DNA of 36,674 nt, taken from Bordetella hinzii LMG 13501. Its GTDB lineage: Bacteria > Pseudomonadota > Gammaproteobacteria > Burkholderiales > Burkholderiaceae_B. Each line of letters begins with the position of its first letter. Positions within the stretch are counted from its first letter, which is position 1. The notes under the pieces are model-generated. The model was given only the letters and a program-made list of their open reading frames with translations. It made no database searches and had not been told where the DNA came from. Position numbers and translations under genes: made by a program. The stretch lies in NCBI RefSeq assembly GCF_001548475.1, contig NZ_LRUJ01000044.1, positions 1-36,674 on the forward strand. Reading direction: 5' to 3'. This document shows positions 35,860-36,674 of this stretch, one piece after another.

Positions 35860-36674
35860 CAGGAAGACTCCTTGCGCCAGGCGCGCCGGGCCAGCGCGGC
35901 ATCCTGCAGCCATTGCTGCAGGCTCGCGCCGTCGCCGGCGGCCAGGGCGGCTTCGGTTCGGTCCAGCACGGCGCGCAGCGCCGCCAGCTCGGCCAGCATG
36001 GCCGAACGGTTGGACAGGAAGATGTCGCGCCACATTTCGGGCGAACCGGCGGCGATGCGGGTGAAATCGCGAAAGCCCGAACCGGCCAGCGCCAGCCTGG
36101 TCTGGGCGTCCTCGGCCTCGCAGACCTGGGCCATATAGGCGGCCGCCAGAAAATGCGGCATATGGCTGACCGAGGCCAGCACACTGTCATGTTCCTCGGG
36201 CGTCATGTCCAGCACCTGGGCGCCGCAGGCCTGCCAGGCGGCGCGCACGCGAGCCACGGCTTGGGGCGGGTTTTCCGCCAGCGGCGTCAGGATGACCTTG
36301 CGCCCCTCGTACAACCGGGCATCGGCGGCTTGCGGACCCGTGCGCTCGGCGCCGGCAATGGGGTGGCCCGGCACGAAGGCCGCGATGCGTTCACCCAGCG
36401 CCTGGCGCGCGGCCTGGACGACCTCGGCCTTGGTGCTGCCGCCATCGGTGATCAGGCCGTCCGGGCGCAGATGCTCGCGCATGCGCGCCAGCATGGGGCC
36501 CAGGCTGCCGACCGGCGTGGCCAGCAGGATGAGATCGGCCTGCGCCGCGGCGTCCTCGGGGCTCACGGCCTCGTCGATGAGGCCCAGCGCCTGGGCCTGG
36601 GCCAGCGACTCCGGATTGCGCCCCACGCCGAGCACGCGCCCGACCTGGCCGGCCCGGCGCAGCGCCGCAGCAAA
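35859..36674 (-). CDS. tyrA: Prephenate dehydrogenase, 5' end outside the window
   Basis: 271 residues are visible. The enzyme oxidises prephenate to 4-hydroxyphenylpyruvate for tyrosine synthesis. The Rossmann glycine motif lies beyond the window edge. Visible family motifs are [44 protein letters not shown] and [19 protein letters not shown]. The frame is open to base 36674, so a start at the internal GTG 36635 is rejected. No C-terminal ACT domain is present; the C-terminus ends soon after the helical domain. Confidence 0.96.
   Translation of the reverse strand, partial: FAAALRRAGQVGRVLGVGRNPESLAQAQALGLIDEAVSPEDAAAQADLILLATPVGSLGPMLARMREHLRPDGLITDGGSTKAEVVQAARQALGERIAAFVPGHPIAGAERTGPQAADARLYEGRKVILTPLAENPPQAVARVRAAWQACGAQVLDMTPEEHDSVLASVSHMPHFLAAAYMAQVCEAEDAQTRLALAGSGFRDFTRIAAGSPEMWRDIFLSNRSAMLAELAALRAVLDRTEAALAAGDGASLQQWLQDAALARRAWRKESS

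Noticed and set aside
35857-36033. An N-terminal extension of AroA reading upstream from 35859
   Set aside because: The added residues lie in another frame of tyrA and have no EPSP synthase character; the ATG at 35859 gives the family N-terminus.

Overview
The window is GC-rich chromosomal DNA, almost fully coding, from a betaproteobacterium of the Burkholderiales. It most resembles the Bordetella/Achromobacter group (Alcaligenaceae). The basis is the block tyrA-aroA-cmk-rpsA-ihfB-lapA-lapB-hldA-hldD, the assimilatory APS-reductase type of CysH, the etfB-etfA pair, and the association of a Nudix gene, rsgA, an M48 protease and orn with rplS. The genus is inferred from gene order and protein character, not from a database search. 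I see no rRNA, tRNA, CRISPR array, insertion sequence or prophage gene.

Layout. Bases 1-2930: the 5' part of an NAD(P)H-hydrate epimerase gene (nnr), a divergent LysR-type regulator, a convergent orphan protein with a cupin-like C-terminal half, and a ycaC-type hydrolase behind a perfect 22-bp inverted repeat. Bases 2960-7320: orn divergent from an M48 protease that overlaps rsgA, then a hydroxypyruvate-isomerase-like gene convergent with a CoA-pyrophosphatase-type Nudix gene. Bases 7440-9400: rplS (without rpsP-rimM-trmD beside it), a divergent EamA exporter and a small one-helix membrane protein. Bases 9480-10866: a radical SAM gene of the PA0069/spore-photoproduct-lyase-like group, whose promoter is overlapped by a perfect LexA (SOS) box and whose transcript is probably leaderless.

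Bases 11016-17860 form a seven-gene sulfate operon on the minus strand, sbp-cysT-cysW-cysA-cysH-cysD-cysN. It imports sulfate, activates it to APS, and reduces APS directly to sulfite; no APS kinase domain is present, which fits the four-cysteine iron-sulfur motif of CysH. cysM, at 26465-27376, adds the final step of cysteine synthesis.

Bases 18031-24267: a 1-Cys peroxiredoxin, a large acyl-CoA dehydrogenase, an AspT/YidE-type antiporter and etfB-etfA. The dehydrogenase and its likely electron acceptor are separated by the antiporter gene and a strong terminator. Bases 24337-27791: a class II HDAC-type deacetylase head to head with an mltB-type lipoprotein transglycosylase, cysM, and a ComEA-like helix-hairpin-helix protein. 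Bases 27907-31411: hldD, hldA, lapB and lapA, an envelope/LPS unit with its own promoter. Bases 31580-36674: ihfB, rpsA, cmk, aroA and a 5'-truncated tyrA, all on the minus strand and ended by a strong terminator.

I found no undescribed multi-gene system. The window is mainly housekeeping. The best leads are regulatory: the SOS-controlled, apparently leaderless radical SAM gene, the ycaC operator candidate, the two inverted repeats in the sbp leader, and the unusual placements of rplS and of the antiporter.
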